Part shown: positions 8,797-17,251 of the stretch, piece after piece | How positions within the stretch are numbered: the first letter of the stretch is position 1 | Layout: each line of letters begins with the position of its first letter | From: Bacillus sp. sid0103 | Lineage (GTDB): Bacteria; Bacillota; Bacilli; Bacillales_B; DSM-18226 | Reading direction: 5' to 3' | Length of the DNA stretch: 64,000 bases | Assembly (NCBI RefSeq): GCF_019219025.1 | Contig: NZ_JAHUWN010000029.1 | Coordinates: 1-64,000 of the forward strand | Position numbers and translations under genes: made by a program | The notes under the pieces: generated by a model | The model's database searches: none | What the model saw: only the letters and a program-made list of their open reading frames with translations | What the model was told of the DNA's origin: nothing

Positions 8797-9063
8797 TTGG
8801 TTTGAAATAAAAATATTAACTTCACCCGTTCCGTGCATGTCCCCAGTCGATGACAGGCTGGCTGCATTTCATAAGAATTTCCTTGTGAAAGGGATTAGGA
8901 TAACGAACTCATACTCCGGCGAAGTCATCGGAAAAAAAATTTAGATTCGTGTTTGCCAAATCAAAATAACTCGCTACACTGAAGGACTGTAAAGAAGAAT
9001 TTTTTTTGGGGATATAGGGAGTAAGCTTCGAACTATTTAGTTTATTTAAGTAGGAGGTTGGAG

Positions 9064-9267
9064 TTGAAAATATTTCCAGATGGGTTTTTAAAAACGGTTG
9101 CCTTTTGGACAAAGAGTGGATATAATCTCTTTACCTCTATTAAATGGGCACATTTTCCAAAGAAAGGAGGCTGCCGTTATGATGGATTGGGCATTACTCA
9201 TCGCAACAGTAGGTGGGACCACTTTTTCGGGAATGCTTTGGTACTACGCGTACCAGGAACGGCATAA
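9064..9267 (+). CDS. Possible small protein (67 aa)
   Basis: A TTG codon six bases after GGAGG opens a frame of 67 residues beginning MKIFPDGFLKTVAFWTKSGY. Its second half overlaps the better-supported small membrane protein gene at 9179 in another frame, so only the first 40 codons could be independent. Unrecognised. Confidence 0.3.
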   Translation: MKIFPDGFLKTVAFWTKSGYNLFTSIKWAHFPKKGGCRYDGLGITHRNSRWDHFFGNALVLRVPGTA

Positions 9268-9319
9268 ACGAAACAATCCGCCAAGCCGAAAAGGCAAGAC
9301 GGACCGTCACGTAGGGTAA
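9179..9319 (+). CDS. Small single-pass membrane protein (46 aa)
   Basis: The ATG follows AAAGGAGG with a seven-base gap, an excellent ribosome site. Residues 3-24 are hydrophobic (MDWALLIATVGGTTFSGMLW); the rest is basic and ends in a Lys/Arg-rich tail (NPPSRKGKTDRHVG) expected in the cytoplasm. No family recognised. Confidence 0.6.
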   Translation: MMDWALLIATVGGTTFSGMLWYYAYQERHKRNNPPSRKGKTDRHVG

Positions 9320-9384
9320 ATCAAACTTTTTTCTTTTTTGGAGACCATATTTGGGAAAATAATACCGTTCCTAAAAAAAGTCTA

Positions 9385-9659
9385 TTAATAAGCGGCAACA
9401 AGGAAAATCTGTTCTACCTTTGTCCCGTAAACGGTGGTAGTTTCACCATCGATTTTGTATTCTACGGAATCAATCGAAACGGTCCAACCTATATACTGAT
9501 GCAACGATTTTTCGAATTCCCATAAACAAAGATGCTCCAAAGCAAAAAACACCAGGCCTTTTTCCGTTGTATCAGACGCCTAACAGAAATATTGCTGTAC
9601 CTTTTTTCTCCATTTTCTGTATAGTTGATGGTGATTTCAACTTCTTTAACGGCTGACAT
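9385..9659 (-). pseudogene. Small gene of unknown function, frameshifted
   Basis: The gene starts well: GGAGG seven to eight bases before ATG, then MSAVKEVEITINYTENGEKR. After about 28 codons this frame ends early. The next frame then continues as a coherent protein (EKGLVFFALEHLCLWEFEKS, then YIGWTVSIDSVEYKIDGETT) to a stop at 9385. The total length is one base short of a multiple of three, so one indel splits it. It lies just downstream of another broken gene (9683-9991) on the same strand. Both look like leftovers of a plasmid-like segment. Confidence 0.6.
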
Positions 9660-9682
9660 TTAAAGAATTCCTCCTGCAGATT

Positions 9683-9991
9683 CTAAATGGAATCCTCGAT
9701 CGCGGCTAGGACTTCCTCGTTTGCTTAATAAGACTCATCCTTCCAATCGATTGAAATTCTTGGTTCATCGGAACCTATTGCTTCTGTCGCCCTGACACTT
9801 ACAATCTTATACAATTCAACATCGCTGTTATAAATCTCCTGAAATTCTTCCACAATCCAAATGACAAGGTCAATATCGATTTCAGCAAATTCCACCTCAT
9901 TTCCATGTTCAGCTTCATCATATCCATAACCGATTTCGTCGTTTTGAAAAAAACGTTTTTCTATATGTTCCTCTTTTCTTTTTGGATTCCT
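9683..9991 (-). pseudogene. Acidic protein gene, 5' truncated and with an internal stop
   Basis: A frame readable from the duplication boundary (9991) encodes an acidic protein: NDEIGYGYDEAEHGNEVEFA, then IDIDLVIWIVEEFQEIYNSD. A TAA at 9725-9727 interrupts it, but the same frame goes on for 13 more codons (EEVLAAIEDSI) to a TAG at 9683. No start codon is left: the upstream part was replaced by the 430-bp duplicated segment. The boundary region also resembles the DNA upstream of the RadC-type gene near 40,650. Function unknown. Confidence 0.55.
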
Positions 9992-10421
9992 AAGTGAATC
10001 CGTTCTTTTTTAGATAGTTAGATTAGCAGCCAAAACAGGTTATACCAGTAACTGGTATAACCTGTTTCTCGTCAATATTGACCTTATTTGCAGCTCATGT
10101 CTTGAGAAGATTAAGTTGTGGTAGCGTCGTCAGTGAAAAAGTGACAAGTACGATCTGAAAGAAAGGGCTCTAGTCCTTTCTTTTAGCCCTTAGTTCGTCT
10201 ATTTATACAATTTTTTGTAATGTTTTAGGGGGTTTTGTCATATGTATTCCAATTATTTAAAATTTTTTGCATAATAATAAATGCGATGAAACTACAATTT
10301 ATCGAATTAAACAGTTAAAGAGAATCAGGGGAATGTATGATGGTTATCGAGATGGAGGAACTAGAGGACCGGATCAATCAGATGAGAAGGACGTTGATCC
10401 TAATTGCGGGGAACACTGGAT
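9992..10421 (+). repeat. 430-bp direct repeat, copy 1 (5' part of a spo0E-like gene)
   Basis: Nearly identical to 28690-29119 (offset 18,698). It contains a perfect 16-bp inverted repeat with a 3-base loop (10033-10067), a leader with a pyrimidine-rich hairpin near 10160-10190, and the first 27 codons of a spo0E-like gene. Copy 2 continues into the intact gene, so copy 1 is the derived one. It cuts a minus-strand gene at its left edge and runs into a transposase fragment at its right edge. Confidence 0.85.
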
Positions 10422-10474
10422 CGGAATCAACGAGAACTGCGGGAACTTGTACGCTATCGTCGAAGTATTATTGA
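10340..10474 (+). pseudogene. Spo0E-like gene fragment, 3' end replaced by transposase DNA
   Basis: The first 27 residues match the intact copy at 29038 almost exactly (EELEDRINQMRRTLILIAGN). At 10422 the sequence switches to IS110-type transposase DNA, which is read here out of frame and ends at TGA 10472. The SxxLD motif needed for aspartyl-phosphate phosphatase activity is absent, so this copy is dead. Confidence 0.7.
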
Positions 10475-11285
10475 AGAACGAGCTAGACAGCATAATAGAA
10501 TTCAAAAGGTTCTAGAAGGAGCCAATATTAAACTAGGTTCGGTTGTTTCTGATATCATGGGCGTTTCATCAAAGGATATGCTTCGAGCAATTGCCGAAGG
10601 TGAAGATGATCCTAAGAAACTAGCGAACTTCGCTCGTCGAACAATGAAACGAAAAAAAGAAGAACTTGAATTGGCACTTCAGGGCTACATTAACCCTCAC
10701 CAACGCTTAATGTTAAAAACGATTTTATCTCACATTGATTTTCTTTCTGAGCAAATTGAAATGTTAGATCAAGAGATAGCTCAAAGAGTAAGCTCTTATC
10801 AGGATGATATAGAAAGACTTGATTCAATTCCTGGGATCGCCACAAGAATGGCTGAACAAATCTTAGCTGAAATTGGTACCGATGTTGGAAATCAATTCCC
10901 GACTGCCGCACATTTATGTTCATGGGCAGCCTTAGTCCCCGGACACAATGAGAGCGCAGGTAAAAGGAAATCTAGTAGATCTAAAAAGGGAAATAAGTAT
11001 TTAAGATCTGCATTAACAGAAGCAGCTCAATCAGTAAGAGGGTCAAAAAACTATCTGGGTGCACTGTATAGACGCACAGCTGGAAGAAAAGGAAAGAAAA
11101 AGGCAGCAATTGTAGTCGCCCATGCGATGTTGCGAATCGCATATTACCTTCTAACCCGAAAAGAAATGTATGTCGACCTAGGCGAAGATTATTTCGATAA
11201 ACAAAGACAAGTCTCTATTGTACGCCATTCGGTTCGAAGATTAGAAAACTTAGGCTATACTGTGACAATTTCCGAAGCATCCTAA
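10404..11285 (+). pseudogene. IS110-family transposase, C-terminal fragment
   Basis: The frame reads as the middle and C-terminal parts of an IS110-type transposase: the linker (ELRELVRYRRSIIEERARQH, NRIQKVLEGANIKL), the helical region, and the Transposase_20 domain with the conserved run IPGIATRMAEQILAEIGTD, WAALVPGHNESAGKRKSSR and KKAAIVVAHAMLRIAYYLL. The N-terminal RuvC-like DEDD catalytic domain (about 130-150 residues) is missing. The first codons come from the spo0E-like fragment; transposase similarity begins near 10422. It cannot be an active transposase, and no element ends are recognisable. Confidence 0.8.
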
Positions 11286-11714
11286 TCCACTATTTGTAAT
11301 CCATAAACATCTCTTGATCAGGCGCCCCACTCTTTTTAAAAAAAAAAATGAATGAGCTGCGTCTATTTAAGTATTGCCTTCTAACCGAAGTTACAGAAGT
11401 TAATTTTCATGGTAGTCGAATAAGGAAAAGTCCTACCTCAACACCCCCATCTTTAACATAAGCAACCAGTTTAAGAAAGATTATCAACGGCTTTAACGTT
11501 AAAAAAAAGAAAAGGCATATTCAATAGTTGAATAAGTCATTTTGAAAATAATTTATTTTTTACGAAATCCAAATACAACAGCAATTAATGACAGGGCTAC
11601 GCACCAATAGATAAAATCAACGGAAGTGAATTAGATTTATCAGTAGCAGTTGTTATGCTAACAGAAAACATGGAGCTGGACAATTCTGGAAGATAAAATT
11701 TTTATCCTTAATAG
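11286..11714. other. Gene-free stretch
   Basis: No gene or recognisable element was found between the transposase fragment and the transporter terminator. An A-rich tract lies at 11337-11349. Confidence 0.5.
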
Positions 11715-11750
11715 AAAAAACTACGGAGACTATTTTCTCCGTAGTTTTTA
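11715..11750 (-). terminator. Terminator of the peptide transporter gene (bidirectional)
   Basis: A 12-bp perfect stem (AAAACTACGGAG) with A-tract and T-tract on the two sides. It lies 28 bases past the stop codon of the transporter. Confidence 0.85.
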
Positions 11751-11777
11751 GTAAAGTTCTTTTCATTCTGGAATGGT

Positions 11778-13313
11778 TTAACGGATCCCTTTCATAAAGG
11801 TTTGCATTTTTGGTGAAAGAGCAAATAGAATGATTGATAAAACAATTGATACTACCCCAATAGTTCCAAAGTAAGCCATTTCGTTTTGCGGTGTGTAAAA
11901 TTTAACAAGTTGAGCATTGAGTGCCTGGGCAGCAGCATTTGATAAGAACCATAGACTCATCATTTGAGCTGAAAAGGCCGAAGGTGCTAATTTTGTTGTG
12001 GCTGATAATCCAACAGGTGACAAGCATAATTCACCAATAACACAAATGAAGTAGCTTAATACAAGCCATAATGGGTTAACAAGTGCATGCGTGCCGCCAA
12101 TCAAGGCCGGTACAAGAATCACGACGAATGACAATCCTGCGAACAATAGACCAAATGAAAATTTCTGTGTATATGTCGGCTGTCTGTCACCTAATTTTAC
12201 CCAAATCCAGCCAATAATCGGTGCAAAAACGATAATAAACAATGGGTTTAAGGACTGGAACCAAGCTGGTGAAATATGCATTCCAGCAAAGTCTAATTGT
12301 GTCCGCTTATCGGCAAAGTTTGCCAAAATGGTTGAACCCTGTTCCTCAATCGACCAGAACATAACTGATGCGATAAATAGTGGAATATAAGCAATCAGAC
12401 GAGAACGCTCTTCTTTGCTTGTTTTCGGGCTGCGATACATAGTAAGGAAGTAAAGGATTGGAATCACAAATCCCAAGATTCCTACAAGGTTAATAAATGA
12501 TGAAATGGTTAAAGTGCCAGTTGAAACCACAACTGCAATTAATACTACTAAAATTAGTGCAACTACAACAATTTTGGTGAAAACTTTTTTCTTTTCTGCA
12601 TCTGGCAGCGGATTGGCAACAAAGGTACCGGCAAGACCGAGATTCTTTTTCTTTGTAGCAATATAAACTACTAACGCCAAGAACATACCAATTGCAGCAA
12701 GCCCGAAGCCAAGGTGGAAATTATACTGCATTCCAACTGTACCAACAACTAATGGTGCGACGAATGCGCCAAGGTTAACGCCCATGTAAAAAATACTGAA
12801 TGCAGCGTCGCGACGCGCGTCATTAATATCATACATTTCCCCTAATACTGTAGAAATATTTGGTTTTAGAAATCCAGTACCGAGTACAATCAGTACCATC
12901 GAAACAAAAAACATCGTCATGCTTCCAGGTATCGCTAGAGCAATATGCCCGAACATAATCAATATACCGCCGTATAGCACGGCTTTCGATGTTCCAAATA
13001 TTCTGTCAGATAGCCAGCCTCCAATGATTCCGGACATATACACTAATGAACCATATACCGAAGCAATCGCAAGTGCTGTTTGCTGATCAATTCCTAATCC
13101 GCCTTTTGAAACTGAATAATACATATAGTATACAAGGATTGCCTTCATACCATAGTAGGAAAATCTCTCCCAGAATTCAGTGAAAAATAGCGTAAATAAT
13201 CCTTTAGGGTGGCCAAAAAAGCCTTTTTGCGGAACGCTTTCCACAATTTTCTTTCTATTTAAGCCCACTTGTGAAGCGCTTTCCACAAATTTCTCTTTTC
13301 TCAAAGTAGACAT
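11778..13313 (-). CDS. POT/PTR2-family proton-coupled peptide transporter
   Basis: 511 residues from the ATG preceded by AAGGAGG at six bases; the frame is open further upstream but without a ribosome site. Typical POT signatures: FWERFSYYGMKAILVYYM (ExxERFxYYG in helix 1), IFYMGVNLGAFVAPLVVG (the FYxxxNxG signature in helix 5), and about 14 membrane segments. It imports di- and tripeptides with protons, like DtpT. The start of the protein has an unusually long cytoplasmic tail with an imperfect repeat (VESASQVGLNRKKIVESVPQ). A promoter and a tiny open frame lie 180-250 bases upstream. Confidence 0.92.
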   Translation of the reverse strand: MSTLRKEKFVESASQVGLNRKKIVESVPQKGFFGHPKGLFTLFFTEFWERFSYYGMKAILVYYMYYSVSKGGLGIDQQTALAIASVYGSLVYMSGIIGGWLSDRIFGTSKAVLYGGILIMFGHIALAIPGSMTMFFVSMVLIVLGTGFLKPNISTVLGEMYDINDARRDAAFSIFYMGVNLGAFVAPLVVGTVGMQYNFHLGFGLAAIGMFLALVVYIATKKKNLGLAGTFVANPLPDAEKKKVFTKIVVVALILVVLIAVVVSTGTLTISSFINLVGILGFVIPILYFLTMYRSPKTSKEERSRLIAYIPLFIASVMFWSIEEQGSTILANFADKRTQLDFAGMHISPAWFQSLNPLFIIVFAPIIGWIWVKLGDRQPTYTQKFSFGLLFAGLSFVVILVPALIGGTHALVNPLWLVLSYFICVIGELCLSPVGLSATTKLAPSAFSAQMMSLWFLSNAAAQALNAQLVKFYTPQNEMAYFGTIGVVSIVLSIILFALSPKMQTFMKGIR

Positions 13314-13473
13314 ATTAGACCTCCTTGTTTGTACAATACTTTTGTCATTTATTTCCACTTTTCCTTTTGTGTAATTTGAACATTTTATTTTGAATCAAAA
13401 ATTAAAGAAATAATAAGTCTCAATTTCAATAATTTTTAATTCGAGATAATCGTATAAAAAAATTTGCTGAATG

Positions 13474-13497
13474 TTAAAAAAATCGTGTGCGCCTCAT
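13474..13497 (-). CDS. Possible 7-codon leader peptide (MRRTRFF)
   Basis: An ATG follows AAGGAGG at a six-base gap and encodes MRRTRFF, then TAA. A good promoter lies just upstream (13533-13561) and the peptide transporter starts about 160 bases downstream. A translated leader could act as an attenuator, but no terminator/antiterminator pair was identified. Confidence 0.3.
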   Translation of the reverse strand: MRRTRFF

Positions 13498-13532
13498 ATT
13501 TTTCCTCCTTGGGGTACCTATTCTATATTATA

Positions 13533-13561
13533 ATAGTATTTTAATATTTTATAATTGTCAA
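13533..13561 (-). promoter_or_regulatory. Sigma-A-type promoter for the leader/transporter transcript
   Basis: TTGACA (13556-13561) and TACTAT (13533-13538), 17 bases apart, on the minus strand in a very AT-rich region. Confidence 0.55.
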
Positions 13562-13699
13562 TTATCATTTTTTTCTAAATAACTTTCTTTATTTTAAAAA
13601 TTTAGCTAATACTTACTAACGAAACAGAATAAATAATCCGACAAATAATATTTTTCTAATATAATTAATAGTAAAAAAAGAGAAAAAAAGCGTTCAATT

Positions 13700-14029
13700 T
13701 TAATTTATATGAGGGTGTAGGAGATACATTGATATAGAGTTAATTGGTTCGGATGAATTTGATGAAGACTCAAATCCAATCCCCTTTCCCTCTGCAACAT
13801 CCGAATCTCTAATAAAGATAATCTCTATTCCTAGTGCTAATGCTTTTTCAATGACGAGATTAATGTTAATCAATAATGCATCTTTGTTTAGGACTGGATT
13901 TTCTTTTTCGCTACCGTCTATTAATTCTTGTTGAGCATCAATAACGAGCAAAGCTTGTTTCAATGAAAAACTCCTTTTCATATAAATTTTACTCTGTTCC
14001 ACAAACTTTTCTTCAATATTATTCTTCAT
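13700..14029 (-). pseudogene. Isochorismatase-like cysteine hydrolase, 3' truncated
   Basis: Residues 25-90 match the N-terminal half of the isochorismatase-like family: ALLVIDAQQELIDGSEKENP with the catalytic Asp, then the helix before EIIFIRDSDV. The normal family length is about 170-190 residues. Here the frame ends after 109, and the last 20 residues (Ser/Asn-rich) do not resemble the family. The segment with the catalytic Cys is missing and not found downstream, so the product should be inactive. Confidence 0.65.
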
Positions 14030-14151
14030 AATTCGCCCACTTTAACTTTTGAACTTATTTCGTTGTTAAATCATAAAATCCTCTTTTTCAACCTGGTATC
14101 ATATGTAACTTTGTTATTCCACAATCGGGTGCTAATGGAATATCGCAAAGG

Positions 14152-14182
14152 AATTAGCCTCTCATGAAAGATAGAGGCTAAT
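14152..14182. terminator. Hairpin between two minus-strand genes
   Basis: An 11-bp perfect stem (AATTAGCCTCT) with a 9- to 10-base loop, 15 bases past the stop of the 14198 gene. The T-tract is poor on both strands, so termination is uncertain. Confidence 0.5.
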
Positions 14183-14197
14183 TGTATTTGACTAACA

Positions 14198-14708
14198 TTA
14201 ACTTTTTATCGGCTTAGCTTCCTGGATCACCATATCTTTTTTTGCTGACTCCTCCATTCTTGCTACAAGAGTTTGAATATAAGATTCTGTCAGTTTAGTA
14301 GGATAGTAGCCAAGCCGTTCCCGGACTAAGTTTTCAAGAACAAAGCATTTCCGTGTGACTTTTTCGTATTCACTAAAGGTGTATTCCTCTGCTTCTGTAA
14401 ACCCGCCTGCTCCTTCTTTCATCGCTCGAATAAAGATGTACCGTCGATGGTAAAGGTCCGATCGTTCCTTTCGAGCAAATTTTAAAAGGAACAGCAGTTC
14501 AACGGTTGAAAGACACATTAGCTCAGGGGTGCTTTTGTTCAAATCAGAAAGAGAAGGCTGCGAAGAAGGTAAAAGGTTTTTCCTCTTTCCATTTTCCTGT
14601 ACATCCTCATATTTCAGCTTCATCGTACAAAAATAGCAATAGTAATTATACTTATCAAGAAATTTAACTGGGCTTCCACAGTAGGCGCATGTTTTTATCC
14701 AGTATCAT
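14198..14708 (-). pseudogene. Zinc-ribbon protein of unknown function, frameshifted near its start
   Basis: The long frame (141 aa from an internal ATG) continues upstream without a start codon and encodes two CxxC pairs, KTCAYCGSPVKFL and YYCYFCTMKLKYED, a zinc ribbon. A good start (GAGGAAAGG, then ATG at 14708, MILDK) lies upstream in another frame. Removing one A from the A5 run at 14692-14696 joins them exactly. So the intended protein is about 169 residues: zinc ribbon, then a helical charged domain (residues about 70-140). The indel in a homopolymer could be a real mutation or a sequencing error. Family not recognised. Confidence 0.6.
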
Positions 14709-14811
14709 CCTTTCCTCTAATGTTAAGAATAGCAGTACCATCAAAATAATCGGGCCTATTATTTCCAATTACTTTAAGACCCTCGAAAGGGGTTATGTCG
14801 CAAAGAATTTA

Positions 14812-14912
14812 GGTTGCATTAGCAACCATCAAGCAGATTCGATGCCTGCTTTCATTAAGAAAATAATGAATGTTTTTTACCTCCATCCGTGAGCTTCACC
14901 GGCTAGAACATA
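14812..14912 (+). other. Run of small hairpins, also found near 39,855
   Basis: GGTTGC/GCAACC (14812-14827), then GCAG-ATTCGATGC-CTGC (14833-14849), then a weaker third stem, then CACCGGCT/AGCCGGTG near 14889-14911. The first two hairpins recur at 39855-39892 with compensating or neutral differences in the loops. This suggests a structured RNA or a shared regulatory end. Confidence 0.45.
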
Positions 14913-14954
14913 GCCGGTGTTGTTAGTTTAATAAAGATCAATTCTGTGTTTTAT

Positions 14955-15226
14955 TTAGTTTATCAAACTATTTCTATTACTTCTGTACGAATTAATGTTT
15001 TCAACTACCAAGTCACATTTATTGACCCTATCTAATTTGTAGTGCTCTTTACTATCAAGGTTTTTAGTAACCATTTTTTCTGCACGCTCTTCATTTCGGC
15101 AACTACAATCGATACCATTTGAAATCCTTTTGCAAAATAAACAACTTGAAAAACTTTCATACTTTTTCCACTCCTTTTATTAGAAATCTTTGGTTTAGGT
15201 TCGACATGTTCGATGTATCCTTTCAC
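14955..15226 (-). pseudogene. Small hypothetical protein gene, frameshifted
   Basis: A GTG start opens a frame (KGYIEHVEPKPKISNKRSGK, then MKVFQVVYFAKGFQMVSI). About 40 codons in, the protein-like character switches to the next frame (DCSCRNEERAEKMVTKNLDS, then VNKCDLVVENINSYRSN), which ends at TAA 14955. The total length is two bases over a multiple of three. An internal ATG at 15150 has GGAG at about nine bases. It lies directly downstream of the ArdC-like gene and may have been cotranscribed with it. Family not recognised. Confidence 0.45.
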
Positions 15227-15283
15227 CGGCTGACCTGTCAGCCGGTGAAATTATTGCTTGTGATTGTATGAATGACAATTCTT

Positions 15284-16135
15284 TTAGTTTTCGTCTGCAA
15301 ATTTTTCCTTTGTTTCTCCTAAAATATAATCTGCTGCTTTCTGTGCTTGAGCAGCTGCTTGTAAGACTAGACGGCTTTCTTTTTTCAAAGCTCGTAACCA
15401 TGAATCGATATAGCTAGCGGTATTCTCTATAGTGCTGTTATCAATTCCGGCTACTCCGCACAACATTGCCGCACCCATTTCAGCGACTAACTCTTCCTTG
15501 GAATAAACTTCATCCCCAAACGCAACTCCTTCTGTCGTGATACCCGGTCGAGCTAAACGGCTTTGATGTCCGGTACTGTGCGTCATTTCGTGAAACAAAG
15601 TGCAATAATATTCCTCTGAAACCTTAAAATCTTTTATCCGAGGGCAATTGATTCGATCCCATGTTGGATAATAAACCGCCTTACCTGTATGAAACGTGTA
15701 ATCTGGAGAATCGATATATCCTTTAAAAATTTCCTCCGCCTTTTCTATCGGGTCATGTTCAAAGGCTTCAATCCTTCTTTTACTCTCTAAGCCGGTACAC
15801 TGTTTATTAATCTCCCAAACTCGATAATAAAAGGGTTTAGCAAAAGTCTTTTTCTCCTTTGTTTCATCGTCCTCCGTCTCTATCCAAAGCCAATAGACAA
15901 TGATATGAGAATTTTTTAGTTCTTCTTTTTTGATTCGTCCACCAGCTTCTAAAATCTGTTTTTTGGAAGCATATTCTCCAGGTTCTACTAGAAAAATATT
16001 GATTCCTCGATATGGCTTTTGTGTTTTCCAGTTAACCGCGTTTGAATTGGTCCATGGCTGGCGCCACGGTACAACACCTTTTTCTAATTTTTCGATGATT
16101 TTTTCTGTAATGATTTCATAAACACTTTTTGTCAT
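15284..16135 (-). CDS. ArdC-like antirestriction protein (ssDNA-binding domain plus zincin-like domain)
   Basis: 283 residues from the ATG preceded by AGGAGG; the frame upstream of it lies in the repeat and is unlikely to be translated. The N-terminal domain (about 1-125) matches the ArdC N-terminal ssDNA-binding family: ITEKIIEKLEKGVVPWRQPW, KPYRGINIFLV. The C-terminal domain (about 150-280) is the associated metallopeptidase-like domain with FHEMTHSTGHQSRL (HExxH plus third ligand region) and EELVAEMGAAMLCG. ArdC proteins protect incoming plasmid DNA from host restriction during conjugation. A plasmid or conjugative-element origin is therefore likely for this zone. Its upstream DNA is shared with the RadC-type gene at 40146. 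Confidence 0.88.
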   Translation of the reverse strand: MTKSVYEIITEKIIEKLEKGVVPWRQPWTNSNAVNWKTQKPYRGINIFLVEPGEYASKKQILEAGGRIKKEELKNSHIIVYWLWIETEDDETKEKKTFAKPFYYRVWEINKQCTGLESKRRIEAFEHDPIEKAEEIFKGYIDSPDYTFHTGKAVYYPTWDRINCPRIKDFKVSEEYYCTLFHEMTHSTGHQSRLARPGITTEGVAFGDEVYSKEELVAEMGAAMLCGVAGIDNSTIENTASYIDSWLRALKKESRLVLQAAAQAQKAADYILGETKEKFADEN

Positions 16136-16182
16136 TTGCTTTTCCTCCTTGGATTTTCTAATAATTTTTGATTTTTTAAGAT

Positions 16183-16840
16183 TTTCTTTTTCCTTTTGAC
16201 TTGCGAAGCGAGTAAGTTCCCCAAAGGGGGATGATTTTTCCCCTTTTGCAAGTAGAACGAAAAACACACATAGACAATGGGTCAAGGGCGCTCTTCGCAC
16301 AAAAAGTTTTTTGCTGTTGCGAAAGTGCCTTTAAGCAAAAAAGTTTTTTGCCCCTTGACCGATTGACTAGCTTTCTTAGCTTCTAGCCGGAAAGGTTCGG
16401 GTGTCCTGCCGGCTGGAAGGTTAGAAAGCTTGTGCTGTTTTACGATTCGGAAGGCAAAGGGAAAATCAACAATAAAAGCAGCCATTCTTTCGGCTGCTCT
16501 CCTTTTTGTCTATTATTCTTTTAATCTTTCCATCTTTTGATTTTCTTACTTTTCGGCTCGTTCGGTATGGCGGCGTTAGCCGTAAATTGAACAGGAACCT
16601 ACGGAATGTTGGCGATAGCCGTACAGACCGTGGTTATCGGTCCATTTAGTGCCGAAGCGACACGTACAGGTTGACAGAAAGGGTGATTTTTTCCTTTCTG
16701 ATCAGTCCGTAGTGCTGCCGACCAAAGTCTTTCTGTATGCTTTTAACCTTAAATTTTAACGTCATGATTTCTGAAGAAAAATCGCAGCCTTAAGGCTGCA
16801 TGACTGATAAATAAACGAAAAGAGGATGTAGACATATCTA
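16183..16840 (-). repeat. Structured dispersed repeat, long copy A
   Basis: About 650 bp upstream of the ArdC-like gene, matching 40640-41265 upstream of the RadC-type gene. It is rich in inverted repeats: GGTCAAGGG with CCCTTGACC enclosing two Phe-codon-like AAAGTTTTTTG blocks, AGCCGG/CCGGCT, AGCAGCC/GGCTGCT followed by a T-tract on the plus strand, CAGAAAGG/CCTTTCTG, and GCAGCCTTAAGGCTGC. No conserved coding frame is seen across copies. Confidence 0.8.
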
Positions 16841-16871
16841 AAATTTTTATAACATACCCATTGAATAATAA

Positions 16872-16883
16872 GAACAAATGTTC
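16872..16883 (+). promoter_or_regulatory. SOS box (LexA/DinR operator) before the YolD-like gene
   Basis: GAACAAATGTTC fits the Bacillus LexA consensus core GAAC-N4-GTTC exactly and lies 30 bases before the start codon, so it would cover the promoter. DNA-damage induction of the YolD-like gene is expected. Confidence 0.8.
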
Positions 16884-16912
16884 TTATAATAAATAAAAAG
16901 GGGGATTTTTTA

Positions 16913-17251
16913 ATGAAGAAAGATCATAAAGATCGTGGAATGAAGAAGTGGCATGGTTTTTTCATGCCGGAATCCATAAAATTGTTAAAGGATCTATGGA
17001 AGGATGATCAAAAAACTCCTAGGCCACTGCTAGATGAAATGAAAATAGAAGAGATGGAACAGCTATTATCTAATAGCATGGAAACCAAATTACTTTTAGA
17101 AATTACTACATGGAAAGACGGATTTTTTACTTCCCGTGTTGGATTTGTAATGAAAATTGATTCTTTAAATAAAAGAATTCAAATCCTAGATGAATTTGAA
17201 TCCATCATTAATCTTGATTTCTTTTCCATAACCAATGTAAAGGTCAAATAA
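16913..17251 (+). CDS. YolD-like protein
   Basis: 112 residues. The N-terminus DRGMKKWHGFFMPESIKLL matches the RGxxKWxxFxxxPE signature of YolD-like proteins. These are usually encoded beside UvrX/DinB-type Y-family polymerases on mobile elements and replace UmuD function. The remainder (ITTWKDGFFTSRVGFVMKID, ending FFSITNVKVK) fits the small beta-rich fold. The ribosome site AAGGGGGAT lies eight bases upstream. The SOS box upstream fits the known LexA control of such genes. No Y-family polymerase gene is adjacent, so the partner is missing or lies elsewhere. Confidence 0.75.
   Translation: MKKDHKDRGMKKWHGFFMPESIKLLKDLWKDDQKTPRPLLDEMKIEEMEQLLSNSMETKLLLEITTWKDGFFTSRVGFVMKIDSLNKRIQILDEFESIINLDFFSITNVKVK

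Noticed and set aside
8837..8943. 35-codon plus-strand frame starting MSPVDDRLAAF
   Set aside because: It has no ribosome site and no recognised similarity, so it is not listed as a gene.
10267..10515. 82-aa open frame before the transposase fragment
   Set aside because: It overlaps the spo0E-like fragment in another frame; the spo0E frame is the one conserved in the second copy and has the ribosome site.
14689..14892. 67-aa plus-strand open frame
   Set aside because: It covers the start of the zinc-ribbon gene in antisense and the hairpin run; no ribosome site.
15195..15401. 68-aa open frame over the end of the ArdC-like gene
   Set aside because: It runs out of frame through a conserved coding region and has no ribosome site.
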